A DNA stretch of 64,000 nucleotides from Lasioglossum baleicum (Eukaryota > Arthropoda > Insecta > Hymenoptera > Halictidae): positions 8,370,001-8,434,000 of the forward strand of contig NC_134941.1 of NCBI RefSeq assembly GCF_051020765.1, given 5' to 3'. Below, one piece after another: positions 47,901 through 61,000 of the stretch. Both the position numbers and the translations under genes were made by a program. The notes below the pieces were generated by a model. The model saw only the letters and a program-made list of their open reading frames with translations, had not been told where the DNA came from and searched no databases. Numbering within the stretch: position 1 is the first letter of the stretch; every line of letters begins with the position of its first letter.

Positions 47901-50384
47901 ACAAAGGAATTGTATGTAATGATACTGCTGTATAGGCTGTAACTGTCTATTGAAAGAAACATCCAACCTTTCGCATAACGGTTCGATCATCGATGATCTT
48001 AAACACAATAATATATCTAACCAGTCTAGTCCAGTTACAAGACAGTATTCTAAGAGTGTACAAGCGTATGTTAATGTTATCGATGACCCTGTAAAGTTGA
48101 AGATGATCAACAATTATTTCAATTTCAATTCCATGTTCTAGAAAATTTTATTTTTTACGTTTACCTCCATCAGGGAGGAGTTTGTATAAATATAAATTTC
48201 CTCGTGTATCACAAGCCAAGAGAACGCAACCCAGCCATGATAAATCTATGCTCGCTATAGAGATAGTATTTTTAAAATATTTATTATTTGGTTCATCGGG
48301 CCGCCAAGCCATGTTCAAAGATGACAGAGAAATTTCTTTCAGACAATCACGGCTCAAACAATGCACCGATGAATCCGCCAAAGCTACTACAACGTAACTC
48401 GGAGGTGGCAACGTGGTAACTATTGATAACTTCGTAGTCGCTATTGCTGTTATTGGAGATTGGCAACGATATTGTGATTGATGTTGCCATACCTATAAAG
48501 CGTATACATAGAAAAATAGACGATCATAAATAAACCTCATATTTGTGTTTTAAATACATACCACAACAGTTTTAAATGGTTCTAATGTTTTAGGCTGAAA
48601 TAACTTATGAACTGGTTGCGACTTTTCTCGCAACTCCCATACTTCTACAATACCTCCGCTATCACTGTTAACAGCAACAACTAAGGAGTCTGCATCTTCC
48701 CGAACTACAAACTTCAAGTGGGTCACACTTGTGTCTAAGGAAAGAATTTTGTAAGCTTAAGTTGTACAAACATGAACAGTATTATATGAAGAATTCAAGG
48801 TTACATGTATTGTCTTTGGGTGCTCCGTCCTGCAAAAAAAAACTTGGCAGTGCTTGCGATGTAATAGAGCACTTGTCATCATTTTTGCGAACTAATACCC
48901 TGTAACATCTAATTGGCAAACAGATATTCCCACTGCTTACAGCTACCAAAATATGGCCATCTGAAAATTCATCAGATTTTATTTTAGTTCGCTGATTGTT
49001 ATGGAAATGATTATATTTCTAAAATATATTTGCGTATATGTACTTTTGCCATAACACAAGTCAACCGCGGTTATCCTATGCCGCATACTGCCTAAGCTTT
49101 CTGTTGAGAAACAGATAGGATTTTGAAAATCTTTTGTAATCATCAGTGCACCGACCATGCCTGTTGTCGATACGACTAATACTCCTTCTGCTGCTCTACC
49201 ACCAAATTGTCTGACAGAAGGAGCAAAGGGTAAATGATTAAATTTCTCACTGTAGTGAATACTATCTTTTTTCTCAGTGACAAGTCCTGTCTGAAATTAA
49301 AATTTTCTATGCCATATGCCAGATTAACATTACTAAGGTTGCTTGTATATTAACTTCTAATACCTTTTTCCCATTATGAAACCAAGCTGCACCTAATATA
49401 TGTTCTCCAACAAAACACGTGGAACCGATTAATACCCAATCATTGAGGACATGATCCTTGAACATCCACAGTTGTACGTTCCCAGTAGCATCGGCAACAA
49501 CTAGTTTATCACCTGATAAATCCCATTCTAATGCAGTAATAGTATTCTTGTTTGATAATAGCCTAAATATGCAGAACAGTTTTAATTAATATGAATGCAT
49601 GATTTTAAAACAATTGAATAGGTAATAAAAAAAATGTATCATACTTGTGAGTATGCCAAGGCATATTTAAATCGCAAACATAAACATGTGATCCCCATGT
49701 TTTTCCGCTATTATCGTCTAATTCGGTGGTTGTAGTAAACGCTGCTATATTTCGACTAGATAACGAGCATAAGGATTGTCCTTCATACAGGCTAAAAATT
49801 AGAGTACTATGAAACAATGATAAAATTTTAGAAACATCGCTCAGAGAATGTTTACATATGAGGGTCTTGTAGTGTTTCAGATTTTGTTCAAATTCGAATA
49901 TGTTGAAATTTTTAAAATTGTTGATGTTACAGACTTTTATAAAAAACGTGTCAATCAATGAAAATGAATTTCATTGAAAATATTTCAGTATCTAATAAAA
50001 ATTATGTCAGTTGAAAAAAATGTGTTTTCCACCATTTATTTTGCAATTGTTTTAAACAAATGCAGAGGAATATTAAAAAATTTAAAAAAAAATTAGGATA
50101 TAGACCCAAGCTGCCCCTTTACGGACGTGTTCTGAGAAAGTGGACACTGTAAAATTGACGAAATTGAAATTATTTGTTGATGTATATTATATAAATATAC
50201 ATATATTTAACTTGATAGAAAATATCATGCATTATAAATACTGTATTAATAATAATTGGAGGAATACATGAAAAGACATTATCGTTAGTAACTAATAAAA
50301 ATAAGTTAATAATGCAACATACCTTTCTTGGTTTATAAAAGGTTTCGATGTCACTTTTCTATTTATAATGTATTGTAAATCCAT
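44904..50384 (-). CDS. MED16: Mediator complex subunit 16
   Basis: Fourteen exons join in phase: 50323-50384, 49645-49791, 49364-49562, 49044-49290, 48805-48960, 48562-48734, 48165-48492, 47881-48088, 47632-47806, 47410-47556, 47110-47323, 45341-45450, 45118-45263 and 44904-45027. The product is about 811 residues, close to the usual size of insect MED16. The N-terminal half is a WD40-type propeller (ALEWDLSGDKLVVADATG, MAWRPDEP and SIDLSWLGCVLLACD are recognisable blades). The C-terminal half is helical. It ends in the typical Cys-rich tail RWARACRCGGIWR. MED16 belongs to the Mediator tail module, linking activators to RNA polymerase II. A separate intronless gene lies in the intron between exons 11 and 12. 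It is head to head with TMEM94. Confidence 0.93.
45642..46838 (-). CDS. Intronless nested gene for a two-helix membrane protein, unrecognised
   Basis: A single ATG-to-stop frame of 398 codons lies wholly within one MED16 intron, on the same strand. A basic N-terminus (KSGKRRCC) is followed by two hydrophobic segments at about residues 43-65 (FCIVMLCVFVLYWFILGPLL) and 80-104 (FLFIAYWIAAFFIWVFITLC), joined by a short charged loop. The remaining 290 residues are hydrophilic, rich in Lys, Glu, Asp and Ser/Pro, and look disordered, with possible SP phosphosites (TPKSPKGPLSP). I do not recognise the family. It is unlikely to be a MED16 exon because flanking MED16 exons join in phase without it. The absence of introns suggests a retrocopy or an insect-specific gene. 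Confidence 0.75.
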   Translation of the reverse strand: MSKALSVKHKNSLVLTEQKLLQEKSGKRRCCQYAEPYKLTVFCIVMLCVFVLYWFILGPLLIHAIHNDNKKDKYSKFLFIAYWIAAFFIWVFITLCITIVWKCIEAKQDEKVKLQTYGTSNAMTLGPMTSEKGGPTHNVKFVETKEDKTTGATISDKEKMKNAPDETDKTNSLEMRRNRSGKHKDLPPLVIHRRNSGNNIENTGDVNLKSDSDENGEDSDALKSGNIIPKIQRQSMQDYLKLVTVTPDDGTDTPKSPKGPLSPRELFFIDLIKAAEQADQNKENDSAKVPDQKHFFPNDFSPNEKGVATDAPNEKKSTKNPSPNSDPEPTYFIANVESPKSEKTEVYIDVNPENTKEIVAPHSINLIIKDKDSVITIEEETKDNESEKPKEKVVIFEV

Positions 50385-52022
50385 GGTTGCGAGGTTATGT
50401 CACAATTAAAGAAAATACTATGAACACAAATGCGTGCACTAGAACATTACTCGTTTATTGTACTTGTGCATCGCGATGCACAAGAATTTTGTGTGAAAGA
50501 TTCAAATAATAATGAATCATGTAATAAAATGATACCGGGAAAACCATAACAGACTACGCGCACATCACAGTCGTCAGCACTGCGTCATGTGATAAAATGT
50601 ACTGGCGGTTTCTCATAAGCATGGTACTGATACAATTGAAGTAGTAGTGGTAACCTTCTCAGCCAATAGTGAGAACGCGTGCGGATCAACTGTGGCGCTT
50701 GACCAATCAGACGGCCTCTTTGCGAATTTCTTTCGCATTCCTTTCAGAGTACCACGTTATGAGACACTGACAATACGTGATGTGAGCTTAGTCGAATATG
50801 CATTCTTCGTTCTAATTCAGGTCATTTGCAATTATGAGTCTTCTCCCATTATTTTTAATTATTCAATACACGAACCTCTATTAAAGAATCGAAGTGCACT
50901 TTCGAAGCGTGACGGACATAAGCGGTACACCATAAACCCATTCATTAACTTATGCAAGTGTTAATGCATTTTTAACCTAGCTCCGTTTGTTTTGGAGAGC
51001 ATTTCCTGCTTCTGTCCCTTAAAACATGGCTGTATTAATAAATTGTATTTGCATCGTTTTCTCCTTATTTATTTCAGTTTCCTCCACCTAGTTTTGTGCC
51101 ATACAAAACGTTCGAAATATTGCTTTCTTTCTGTTGATTCAGTTTTTTGGTTACTTATTTTCTTCCGATTATGAGTCATGCTGTGTGTGCAATGCACACT
51201 GCTGTTGTATCTCTGCAATTTCGAAGATCAAATACATCAGTGAAAATGCATGTCCGCACATAAATTAAACACAGAATGAATCAATTTTTCAAGATCATCC
51301 TGTTCATCTATAGTTTTTGTTTACTTTGCATGTTTTAATCGTTCTCTTCAATGGATCTGTGATTGTAAGGCAGAACAAAATAAATCGTATTTTTTTTTAG
51401 AAATTTTTGTTTACACCTCGACTGAGGAAGGGCAATACTTGTGTTCTTCAGAGAAAAAATCAATGTTTTCTTATCGAAATAACAATATAATACAACAGAA
51501 CTAAAATTTACTTCGTGCACATAAAACAAATAAAAGATAAATCTTAACAGTTCAGATTAATGGATGTATTATGTGAAAAAGTTGACAAAAATGTTTGTGT
51601 CCCATAGTTCTAATGCAACAAAATCGTTGTTGTACATTACTTGTACTATATTCCTCTCTGCAACAATAACAAATGAATGTTTAAAAATTTTAATATAAAT
51701 ATCCAAAGTAGAATCATGTAATTTATGCTACTTTGCCTTACAACTACAGATGCACTACCAAGTGTTACAATAGTGTTAGTTAGCTAACAAGTAATTCAAA
51801 GTTACTTAGTTTCTGCTATCTACTGAAAAAATCATTGGATGATTGCTACTAATCATTTCTTCTGCAACAAATGTCTCTCTTCGATTACGCTCACAAAGAA
51901 TGTTAAAGAAAACAAATAGAATGACTGCCATAGCTATGAGCACAACAAGCATTGAATGCAATTTCCCATGTACACTTTGCGATAAATCATAAAAAGAGTT
52001 TAATAACTTTATGGTATAGAAA
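50385..52022. promoter_or_regulatory. Divergent promoter and 5' region of MED16 and TMEM94
   Basis: The start codons of MED16 and TMEM94 diverge across 1.64 kb. The MED16-proximal 400 bp are GC-richer and contain CCAAT boxes at about 50663 and 50703, the likely promoter core. The rest (about 51000-52022) is AT-rich and is probably TMEM94 5' UTR or a first intron. An open frame at 50647-50964 has no family resemblance. Confidence 0.45.
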
Positions 52023-55000
52023 ATGGTTGGGGATCAGGCAAAGGACCACAGCTCTAGAACGAGCGAAAAAGCAAACAATAAATTCACAGAATCATTAGGA
52101 TTGACAACCACAGTTGCTCTTGAGACGCTGCAACGTGACATTAAGAGGGTTTTGCAAGAGTATGAAGAAGAGTGCAAAAGAAACAAGTAATGTCTTTACT
52201 CATTTCTCATTTTTGTATCCATCGGAGGAAAATTTCATACTCATATTGTGTATCCATATATATAATGTATATATTATGTGCAGAAAATATAAAGCTTGGC
52301 TAAAGGACACTTTACATCATCGTAGTCAGTACACAACTTTGTGCTGGACTTCAGCAATTGCACTTTTGATCAATGCCATTATCCTTGTCATTGAATTCTT
52401 CACAGTCAACGAGACATGGTATGATCTCCTCCACAGTTTAACATAATATTAGAATGTAATATATCTCGAGACCATAATCATGCTTCTAAAATAGTATTTT
52501 TTTAGTTATATTCATTATAATGTAAAGACAGACTAAGAATACATAGAATTGTTAATAATAACTACAGAAATTATATGAACTGTGACTTAAAGAGACTGTA
52601 AAAACCATTTTTACATGGTTACAGGTACCTTACACTGCCTTATGAAGGACTGACAGTCTGTTGTTTAGTAGTTTTAAATTTTATTTTAGTTGTATCAGAT
52701 AACAAATTACGACACAAAGAAATTCCTCATAGAGTACGAATACTTCTTGACCAATTAGAAGGTAAATTTTTATTTGCACAGTTTGTATTCTTTTGTGTTT
52801 GAAACTTTGTGTGTATAATTGTATTTTGACCATTTCAGTTGCAAAACATTCTTGCCAATGGGAATCCGAAAATTACCCACATTTGTGCAGTCCATTGTCC
52901 CCCTGTTTAACTTTACAATGGACATACCGTGACGGTCATATAGTGAACTTGCCATGGGCTTTATTGGTTGCCGGAGACATAATTGTAATAAAACCTGGCC
53001 AGCAAGCACCTGGATACTGTGTTCCTTATGATGTAAGTAGAGTAAATGTTTCTACTTTCTGTATAAATAATGAGAGTGTAATAATTACAGGATACAGAAG
53101 CACCGGTGTTACACGTAAGAGAGGTGTACAGTCCCCAAGTCCATAGTGCGAATGAAATTTTTTCAACACCCCAGGCGCGAGCACCGTTGAAGAACAAAAT
53201 TTACAAGCTTCAAGAAACTCCATACTTGATGAATCTTAGAATGGCCCTTGATCAGGCTCTCGACAGACCAGTCACATATCACAATCGCAAGCGTCACCTT
53301 TTAATGATATGTTGTATCGAACAGCTCACCTATCCAGTTCTTTTAGTTATTGTGTTAATTGTAAATTTATTCCGGTATTTATATTTGTACGAATACTTTG
53401 GTATTGGTCACTGGAACGAAATGTTCCTGCTGCAACCAATCGCCATTGGTATTCCTCTACTTCCGTTAGTATTTCCGATTTGTTGGATTTTTCTAAACGG
53501 TTTTGGAATGGCGCGGTTTAAAGCTTTATTTAAACTTTATCAGTCTTCAAAGAAGCTCCAGGTTAATATGCCTTCGAAACAGTGAAATTTGGATGGCCGC
53601 GTGACGCTTCGTCTCGTATATATTTTGATCATGATTTTAGTTTGTCGATCCGTTCGAGGATACGGACATCTCTGGTCCAAGCTATCCAGAGGTAGTCTAC
53701 AACTGGATGGAACTAAAAGAGTATTTTTTCAATATTCTTCTCGGTAAGGAGCACATGATGTCCAGGTCTGCGAGTATCTTACACGTTTTAGGATCAGTCA
53801 CGGTACTTTAAACATCGTACAAGCGAATATACTTTCAGCCAAATATAACAAGCAATACAATTAAAAGAAGTGTACTGAAACATTTTCAGGCACTATGCTG
53901 TGTGGATAAAAAAGGAATCCTTTCGTGGCCTAATCCAACAGCAGAGAAGGTATTCTTCCTACGCAATGCCAATACTTTGTCCCCATCTTCAAGGTAAATC
54001 ATCATTTCTCAAAGTTTTATATAATAAACCTGTAGACTGTAATAACATTTCTTGAAATCGAACATTTCATGTGCACAACCACCAAATATATTAATGAATT
54101 ACTTATTTTACAGCACTGGTAGCTTAGACAAAACTTCTGAACACCAATGCCAAACACAAACCGACGATTCTAAACAGTACTCAAACAAAACGTCTTATGT
54201 TCAACATGGTAACGTGCAAAATAAAAAATATTATCTAGTCTATTTCATATTAAATGGAAATGTGTTTCCAGACATGTCTCATTCAACAGCCGAGGTTTTG
54301 GATCTTACCCATGATCATGCGCTGCCGTTCCGTCTACAGTTTGATGATCATGCTTGGAGGCAGCATCTGAACTCATTGAAACCGCTAGGTCTGGCGATTC
54401 TACTCAACACATGTAACATGCAAACGCAAGAGCATTATATGCAGTTCTGTTGCCATGTGACTTGCGAGGCACTGTACAATGAGAATCTCGTACCGGTTAC
54501 GAACAGACGGTATGTCTATTGTCCGTTTGGATGATCGTGTTTCATTAAAACGCTTTATTGCACTGCATTTTTCTCCCTTTGTTTGTATACATAATTCAAA
54601 CTAATTCTTCCAATTATCAAGCTAATTACGTCCAGTTTATCATACTCATAATTCCTAAGACAGTCCAAAGGTAACACTTCCAGTTACCAGTAACGTTGAT
54701 CATACACATTTGTCAGCTACCAGGATCACAGTATAGAAGATAAGAGTGGGTATCAGGCAAAAGATACAATACAAAGTTCAAGACAAGTGTATTTAGTGGA
54801 CGAATCAGGGAGCCTTGGACAGATGTGGTCAGTCCAACCATAGTTATTTTATGTATCCTCCATATTTATAGTTAATCTGTATTGGTGTATGGAACTCCAA
54901 TCATTTTGTACATATAATCATATGAATGCTAATCATGGGACATTCTCTCACACTTCTGTACTGTTCTTTCTTTCGTTAGAGTAAATTACCATTTACTAAA

Positions 55001-58000
55001 ATTTCATGTGTGATAAATGTAGGTGCCTGTGTGAGTTAGCGAAGCAGATAGGTTTCCAAGAGCAGGCACAAAATATATTCCAATTGGAGCAACAGTTGTC
55101 CACGTTTAGGCATGTTGTAAGCATATTGTGTGATATTCCAGTTGTACGTTCACTTAAGGAGGGATTCTCGTGTAAACGGTAAAAAAGGAGCGAATTTTCA
55201 AGGAATGTTTATTCGAAATCTATTTCCGAATAAACATTCCTCAAAAATTGGATTCTTTTTTCCCGTTTGTACAAGAGTCCTCCCTTAATTATTTCTGAAA
55301 GAAAGAATTCAAATTTTTTACATACCATATTTTAGCAACCGGAAATGGTACGCCGTGACATCAAATTCGCAAGGTCCTTAAGCATTGCAACGAAGCTGAA
55401 ATTCCCCTTTCCGCATATGGTTGCTGTAGTAGTTAAGGAACGCAGTGGAGGTGGTCTACAATTACTAACACAGGGTACAGCAGACATAATTTTGGATTCG
55501 TGTATCGAGTTTTGGGATGGCCATGATCTCTGTCCACTTTCTGCATCCGATAGGTATAATAAATATAAATTCGCGAGCAACTGTAAAAACAGTAAACCCT
55601 TGGAATATGTACACATTTAAACTATTCAATTAAAATAATTCTTCCATACGCGTTTCAGAAAAAAAGTGCAAGATTTCTATCAAAGGACAAGCTTAACGTC
55701 ATACTGCACTGCATTTGCATATAGACCATTAACGCGTGGTATTAGCAATAAAATGTCTAAAATATATTTAGAGCTTCCCGCAGACAGTAAACATTTGTAC
55801 ACACCCCATAGAAGTCCCACCCCATTACCCTGGGACTTCAGGAACGTTCTTGATCCTAGAGTGAAAGGTATTCTCGGACAATTTCACTCAACTGGTAAGT
55901 TCTACAAACATTTACATCATTTGTAAAATTATAAGTACAGCGTTTTCATGAAAATGTTTATAGATTCCTTATTGTGCAATGAAAATAAGGACGACAATAT
56001 AAGTGATGTGGAAAGTTGCTTCGAAATTCAATGCAATCAAGTCTTCATTGGAATGGTTACGATGCAATATCAAGCACAAACAGATATGGTAAAACATTTC
56101 ACTATAACATACTGTCTAACAAATGTCTTTTAGGATTTATGATTAATCGTCAATGTGTGGTTTGTCTCACAGGTACAGTTGATTGAGCAACTAGATAGAG
56201 CATGTATACGTTTTGTTCACTTCAGCAAAGAGAATGAACTACGATCTCGGGTGTTCTCGGAGAAGATGGGCCTGGAAAGCGGATGGAATTGTCATATATC
56301 GTTGCTCAGTGAGAGAGCTAGGTACTATACGCCATTCTACTATTGATAATCGATAACTCTACAAACTACTTTGCTTTGCTTTCTTTTGCTTTTGGATTAA
56401 TATTGAAAAGTTTGGGGCATGTCCTCACATTGGAGAGTATAAATATGCTATATTTCTATATGTGTAAAAATCTGTTATACATGAAAACATATTCAACACT
56501 GAGTATTTCACACTAATTGTATATGTTGCTGGTGTTTACGATTATTCCGTGGTCGTTCGTTTTTTCTTTTTCTTCTTAATCGTCAATTAAAAAGTATTTG
56601 TCATTTTTTAAATGTCGTTTAATCTAATAATCTGTTGTAAGTCTCTAAAAATAAATGGTGCTATCTGATATGAACTTTGTTTAACTACTAGCTACTTTTG
56701 TCTATAACTATGAATGTGAATGTAAGATATGCATGTACATTACAGGAGACAGCAATGGCTGGAGAGATATCCACACATGACCCCATCGTATATGTTTGTC
56801 TATACCTCTTTCTTTCATTACTGTTACTAATTTGCATGTTTATTCGTTACGCTCTGTATTAATTAATATCTTTTTTTTTATTGTGAATATTATTTTCTAT
56901 CCATAGAAAGTTTACCAGTTCTTTGAATGCGATGATGATTCGATTTTTGATCCTCCCTTTCTAATCTTTCTGATCGATACTCTGTATTCTTTAGTGGATT
57001 TTCGATTATATTCGTTCTATTACGAATTTACTCTCTTAAGTTTGTTACTTTGTTATGTTTCTATTTAGAGCGTTAAGTTCCGACTGATTTTTACGCCGGT
57101 ATAGTTACTGGCAACCACTGGTTTCGTTTTTAGTTTCTGATAGAGACTTAATGGCTTCTTCATTAGCGGATACATCTCGAACAAAAACATTTGTTCATTA
57201 TTTCCAGTTGTACCATTGCACATGTGTTAATATCTCATTATTATATTCATCGACATTACATTAAATACACGAATAAAACGTATATAACTAACACACCGAT
57301 ATTAGGTCCGAGAGTCCAGTGGGTTGGTGGGTGAGCCAGGCAGCAGCCATGTCCTCACCCACTCCCTCGGCCCAATCTCATCAGCATAATTACTCCTGCA
57401 TGGATGAGGCCAGCCACTTGCTTAATCGTGTCTCTCCTCGGTATGTTACATATTACCCTCTCTTTATCACACATAAAACACTAAATGAAACATGTCATTA
57501 TTTACTTTTGATAAACGTTTTAACTATACTTACTATACGAGATTGAGAACCGTGCTTTTGCTTCTCGATACGATTACATTAGATCAAATAAGAACGTTCG
57601 CTGATACCTAAAAAGAGCATGCAATCATACATTTCTGCTGCATACATATGCTGCATTGATGTGTTTGTGTTCTAAAAGGTTATCCCTGCATGAATGAAAT
57701 ACGGAGCAACCGTTTTCTCTATTGTACGATTTATTTTATATTATAGCACCAATCTGGACACTAGCCGTGCCATGAGCATGTCAGCACCGAGTGCCATAAA
57801 CACCGACTTCGCCACCGTGAAATTCGACGATGAGACCACCGAGTGGAACGACACGGGATTGTCCCAAGTCAAGAGTGCCATGAGCCATAGGTTCGTTCCG
57901 TGTAACGCTAAACAGCTGTAATTTTTTTGATAACGAATGTTATAATGTTCGGTTGATTTTGCATGCCAGTCTAAATCACCTAGTACAAAGGATCACGAGA

Positions 58001-61000
58001 ACTGGATCGTCACACTTTTCGTAATTATTTTCTGTTTCCCTTTTCTTTTCATAGTAGATCTCCTCTCCTGGATCACTCCGATACGAATCGATCATTTCTC
58101 GTCACCCATGCCAATGATTTATAATAATGTATGCTAAATTAGGGGGGATTAAGTCAGACATTTATATGCATTTTACTTGAAGCATAATCGACCATTTCGA
58201 TGGCAGAAACTGACCGATTAGCATGGACTGATCCGCAACTATCTTAAACTGTCTCTCTCTTTGTTGTGTTCTCTCTGTCTTCTCTCTTATCGTTTGAAAT
58301 ATTTCCGAATAGAAACGAAAGAACAATGTCCAAGAGTAACACGATGTTCAATAGGGAACAGGATACAGTAAGAAGCGAGGACAGTGTGCTGGTGCAAAGT
58401 GTAGATTTAGGATCAGGTCAGGAAGCATGGCGGTCCCTGAGCTGTCTCACGGATAGTACAGAACAGAGTGCTCCTGTTAATTTCGACTTATCCAACAGAG
58501 TAAGTCTCCCAATCCTAAATAATTGTCTTAAAAACATTAATAATTGTCTCAATGTTCTGTTCCAATTACAGGCAAAGCTGCCAAGAGGAATCGACAAAAT
58601 ACGACCACACTTGGAACTAATAGACAACGTTCCTCTACTAGTATCTTTGTTCACCGACTGCAACACTACAGTTACGAGAGAGATGCTGCACATTATGCAA
58701 GATTACGGAGAAGTAGTTTGCGTCTTGGGCTCCTCTGCCAACGCAGAAAACATGCCAATCTTTATGCAAGCAGACGCAGGGTAACGAATCCTTTCATTAC
58801 TATCAATAGACGTTTATTAAAACCAAGACTGAATTATCAAATATAAAGCATACAAGATCAAATATTATTCGCAAACGTTCTCCTTTCTGACAAGACGGCC
58901 TGGAATCTTGTAACTAGTTCTGAAGATAGTGTCATCCTCCATTCGAGCAGTGATCTCCGCTCGTTTAGGTTTGATCCTGATCCTCCCAGGAACAAGTCCT
59001 GGGAATTGATAAGACAGCTGACTTGTAGTGTGGTAGTCTGATTTCACTTTTGTCTGCCAGAACGTGGCTCTTCTTGGTCTTTTGATAACAATAGGTGTAG
59101 CAAAATTTTGATAAGACCCCTTTGTGATTGTCTCGCTTTCCATTGGAACAGAGGGGACATGTTTTCCTCGGTAAGGTTTGTAACGTTTAACTTGCACTCG
59201 TCCAGGGTTCATATAGGACATCATCTGAGTAGTCGTCATGTCCCGAGATCCTTCGAGGAATAAACGTGGCCTTGGGAGAAAAGGTTGTGGAATTTTTCCC
59301 TTTAAAGCTTCATAGGACAGTTTGTAGACGGTGTCGGTGGCCATTTTCTCGACGGTTTTGTACCCTAATTTCTCATGATCTCCGTAATTGAATCTTCGTC
59401 TAGGAACTTGATCGAATTTTAAGTAAGATAGGTTGTACGTTGTGTCCGATCCGATCTTTATGGTTGGTTTTCTGTAAGGTCTGTTGTATGTTATCGGTCG
59501 CCTCGTAGCTGGTTGCAGGTATAGTAAATTCTCATCTCCAAATATGGAATCTTGTGGTTTATTTAGGTTCCCTGTACCACGGCAGGGAACTTCGGAAACC
59601 TGTACCATTTTTATAAATATTTTACACAAAATATCAGGTGTCAGAATATTGGTGGAGAAGTTATCAGCGTTTGCTGTTGTTCTATTACTCTGCGCTGTGT
59701 TCAGAATTGTGTTAATTGATGATACGATTTTAGAGTGGCAGTAGAACCATTGTACCCACAAGTTTGCCAGAGAATTCCTGTACTAACACACACGAGAGAC
59801 GACCAAGGTCCATCTCCAGTTGACATAAGCAGAGCGTTGAACTCAGTTGCGTGCTCGTTGAGCGTGAAACGCGAGGATCCGATCGCCATTTTCCATTTGA
59901 TTATGGAGGTAAATCTCATAAATCATATAGTTCATCTCACATACTTTATTCTCCATAACCATCAGGTAATTTTCATAAAATTTTATTTAGAAATATAACT
60001 TTGAAAAGAAGTTAAATTTTTAGATGTAGAATTGGCCCCCTTAGAAGTAACAATAAGAATCAGCCTGATGAATCGAAATGAATTTGATGCCTTAAAATTT
60101 ATCGTTCAGGCTCGTCATTACATGAAGTGCCTTTGGAATTGCGTGCAATTCTGGGTCTGTTGCACGGTCACTCTCTCCTTCACGCAAGCACTGTCCAGTT
60201 TCTTGTTGTTGCCGCCGCTGTTCTCTGTCGATCAAGTGTTATGGTTGAGTTGCTTAATCATTCCAATGTTATCGATATCCATGATCGCCACGCCGAAAGA
60301 CACCACCATAATGCAACGTGCCACGGGAAAGAATCAGTGCACTATAAACGGACAAGTGAGTAAATACAACAAGTAAACCCCGAATCTCCAAAGTTTCTGC
60401 ATCAATTGCAGGAGTCAAGTGTGAGATAAAAATGTATTTTTACTCTCTCGTCTCGAGGATTTATGTACTATGTATCTCTTCTTTTCTTTTGCAGATTGCG
60501 TTGTTCGTCTTGTGGTGTTACGGTAGCAAGTTTCTACCAACAATTATAACCATAGTTCTATCGCAGTGTATTTCGTTTCTAACTTTGTGCCCCATTTACG
60601 CGTCAATGGACTCCAAATGTCTCTACGTGTACCCTGAATTAAGAGAAGGGGTCCTATGGGGGGGTTGGGGTGCCAAACCAAACGTCGTTTTAGTGGTACA
60701 GCATTTCGCTTTGTCATTGCTAGTTTTACATTTAGGTAAGTTTCATTGTAGATCAATATAAAAATTATTATTCGATTAATTAATGAGTCTCCTTGGTTGC
60801 AGTAACCATATCCATAGGCTTTGTACATAGAGAGTATTCTATTTGGAGGAAACAACCTTTCAACAATTTCGTGTGGTTTTTAAGTGCATTTATAACGTAA
60901 GAATAATTATAATTTTCTTCGCAGTAGTCCCTCCTTTATCAGTACTATAATGAATACATTAAAAAAAATTTTTTCAGATTATGCGCACAAGCAGCATTCT

